6,815 bases of DNA from Chrysiogenia bacterium. GTDB lineage: Bacteria; JAGRBM01. Below are positions 5,415 through 6,815 of this stretch, in pieces; positions within the stretch are counted from its first letter, which is position 1, and every line of letters begins with the position of its first letter. Where the stretch lies: assembly GCA_020434085.1 (NCBI GenBank), contig JAGRBM010000370.1:1-6815 (forward strand), given 5' to 3'. The notes below the pieces were generated by a model. That model saw only the letters and a program-made list of their open reading frames with translations, was not told where the DNA came from and ran no database searches. A program made the position numbers and the translations under genes.

Positions 5415-6815
5415 TCAGGTGCCGCTGGGCTCATCCGTGTCGGGTTCGGCCTTTGCGACGGCATCGATGCGGCGAAGGCGCTCGCGCATCACGTCGCGGA
5501 AGGCGAAGAACTCCCCGCGCAGGCTGGCCGGAACCGGATCGCCGCGCGGCAGGTCGGCGTTGAGCGGGTCGACGTAATTGCCGTTCTTGCGCAGCTCGAA
5601 ATGCAGGTGCGGGCCGGTCGCCAGGCCCGTGCTGCCCACGTAGCCGATGATGTCCTTCTGTCCCACGCGCCGTCCCTTGCGAAGGCCGCGCGCAAAGCGC
5701 GAGAGATGGGCATAGGCGGTGGAATAGCCGTTGGGATGGCGCACGATGACCATGTTGCCATAGCCGCCGTTGCGCCCGGCAAAGTTCACGACGCCGCCGG
5801 CAACGCTCCATACCGGCGTTCCCGTAGAGGCGGCGTAATCCACGCCGTGGTGGGCGCGAAACATGCCGAGGACCGGGTGAAAACGCTTCTTCTGGAAGCG
5901 CGAACTGATGCGGGCGAAGTTGAGCGGCGTGCGCAGGAACGCGCGACGGGTCGAGCGACCCTCATCGTCGAAGCAGCGCAGGCGCGATTCGACGTCGATG
6001 CAGTAGGCCTCGTGGGTATGCCCCTGATTGACGAACTGGGCGGCCAGCAGGCGGCCGTAGTCCCAGAACTTTCCCTCGCGGTAGCGTTTTTCGACGATGA
6101 GCCGGAAGGCGTCGCCGCTGCGGGTCTCGCGGGCAAAGTCGATCTGCCAGGCAAAAAGCGATGCCAGCGCCAGTCCCAGCTCCGAGCGCTCTCCAAGGGC
6201 CTGCACCGAACCGATCAGGGAATCCTGAATGATTCCGGCAAGCCCGTATTCGCGCACCTCGAGCTCGACGTCCTCGCGTTTGGCGCTCCACGTGCCATCG
6301 CTGAGCGAGCCGACGTAGCGTTGGAGCGGCACGGGCTCATAGGCAAAACCGACGGGCTTCTTGTTGCCATCAAAGGTGAGGTCGAGCTTCGCCCCCTGGG
6401 GGACGTTGTTGATGTTCGTTTCTTTCTTGAGTGAGCCAAGAATCTGGATCACATCGGGCGGGAAGATGCCGGCCTTGTCCATCAGGCCTGTGAGGGTATC
6501 GCCAGCGCCCACGCGCATGTGGACTTCATTGCGTTCCATTTCCGGGGGAAGGAACGGACCGTAGAGCGGGCCTTCAATAATCTCACGCTGCTCGAAAGTG
6601 CCCTGGTCGGCGGCGCTGAGCTGCGGAAGGCTCTCATCGGAGGCCGCGGCTTCCTGATCTGCTTCGCTTGCTTCTTCGGTGAGGCTGGCCAGTTCCGGCC
6701 CGCTCTCGCGCAGCTCGCTGGGGCCGCGCCAGTAGGCCCAGACCGCCACCACGAAGAGCACCAGGCCGACCGCCAGCGCGGCAAGCAATGGATGGTGCGG
6801 GCCGAACGATCGCTC
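5415..6815 (-). CDS. M23-family peptidoglycan endopeptidase, MepM/Csd3-like, membrane-anchored, 5' partial
   Basis: This is a periplasmic zinc metallopeptidase expected to cut peptide cross-links in peptidoglycan during wall growth or shaping. The frame stays open to the right edge; a TTG at 6786-6788 is a possible but unlikely start because nine more codons precede it inside the window. Numbering from that TTG: a membrane anchor (2-20), an acidic linker (about 24-70), a LysM/OapA-like segment with GAGDTLTGLMDKAGI (94-108), a Csd3-like second domain with AWQIDFARETRSGDAFRL (213-230), and the LytM/M23 domain (about 300-410). The zinc ligands are all present: His313 and Asp317 in HHGVD, and His396 in GPHLHFE, with the catalytic histidines His361 (YAHLS) and His394. 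Cys263 and Cys272 are its only visible cysteines. A C-terminal basic and acidic tail (about 425-457) follows. It runs convergent to the CsgG-like gene and shares its terminator. An active enzyme is likely; exact bond specificity is unknown. Confidence 0.95.
   Translation of the reverse strand, partial: ERSFGPHHPLLAALAVGLVLFVVAVWAYWRGPSELRESGPELASLTEEASEADQEAAASDESLPQLSAADQGTFEQREIIEGPLYGPFLPPEMERNEVHMRVGAGDTLTGLMDKAGIFPPDVIQILGSLKKETNINNVPQGAKLDLTFDGNKKPVGFAYEPVPLQRYVGSLSDGTWSAKREDVELEVREYGLAGIIQDSLIGSVQALGERSELGLALASLFAWQIDFARETRSGDAFRLIVEKRYREGKFWDYGRLLAAQFVNQGHTHEAYCIDVESRLRCFDDEGRSTRRAFLRTPLNFARISSRFQKKRFHPVLGMFRAHHGVDYAASTGTPVWSVAGGVVNFAGRNGGYGNMVIVRHPNGYSTAYAHLSRFARGLRKGRRVGQKDIIGYVGSTGLATGPHLHFELRKNGNYVDPLNADLPRGDPVPASLRGEFFAFRDVMRERLRRIDAVAKAEPDTDEPSGT

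Noticed and set aside
5601-6434. A 277-codon plus-strand frame opposite the M23 gene
   Set aside because: The M23 frame has all zinc-binding and catalytic residues; this one is its antisense shadow and has no motif.
6786-6788. TTG as the M23 gene start
   Set aside because: The frame is open for nine more codons to the window edge, and no Shine-Dalgarno-like sequence is evident there; the start is probably beyond the edge.

Overview
The window looks like ordinary chromosome from a GC-rich Gram-negative bacterium. The Gram-negative call rests on three envelope proteins: an RND/MMPL exporter, a CsgG/FlgT-like secreted protein, and a membrane-anchored M23 peptidoglycan hydrolase of the MepM/Csd3 type. 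The GC content and gene mix would suit a deltaproteobacterium-like lineage (Desulfobacterota, Myxococcota or relatives), but I cannot place the organism from sequence alone. There are no tRNAs, rRNAs, insertion sequences, CRISPR arrays or phage genes, and base composition shows no obvious break.

Layout. Bases 1-939 (+) hold most of ribF (riboflavin kinase/FAD synthetase), with its start cut off by the left edge. Its stop overlaps the start of aroE (shikimate dehydrogenase, 936-1814, +) in an ATGA junction. After a 78-base gap comes an 821-residue, 12-helix MMPL/RND transporter (1893-4358, +). A 71-base gap with a possible promoter leads to a secreted protein with an N-terminal CsgG domain and a C-terminal FlgT-like domain (4430-5323, +). 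A strong two-way hairpin terminator (5346-5379) separates this rightward set from the convergent, leftward M23 metallopeptidase gene (5415-6815, -), whose start lies beyond the right edge.

Function. ribF and aroE supply cytoplasmic metabolism (FMN/FAD, and chorismate precursors). The other three genes act in the cell envelope. The transporter and the CsgG-like protein could work together in export, but only adjacency supports that. The M23 gene is a separate transcription unit for cell-wall hydrolysis.

I see no clear new multi-gene system. The points most worth a second look are: the exporter lacks the conserved Asp-Tyr in TM4 but keeps it in TM10; the CsgG-like protein has no lipobox, appears to lack the curli pore constriction segment, and ends in a FlgT-like domain; RibF has altered residues in its adenylyltransferase signatures; and all three envelope proteins carry one close cysteine pair in their extracytoplasmic parts.
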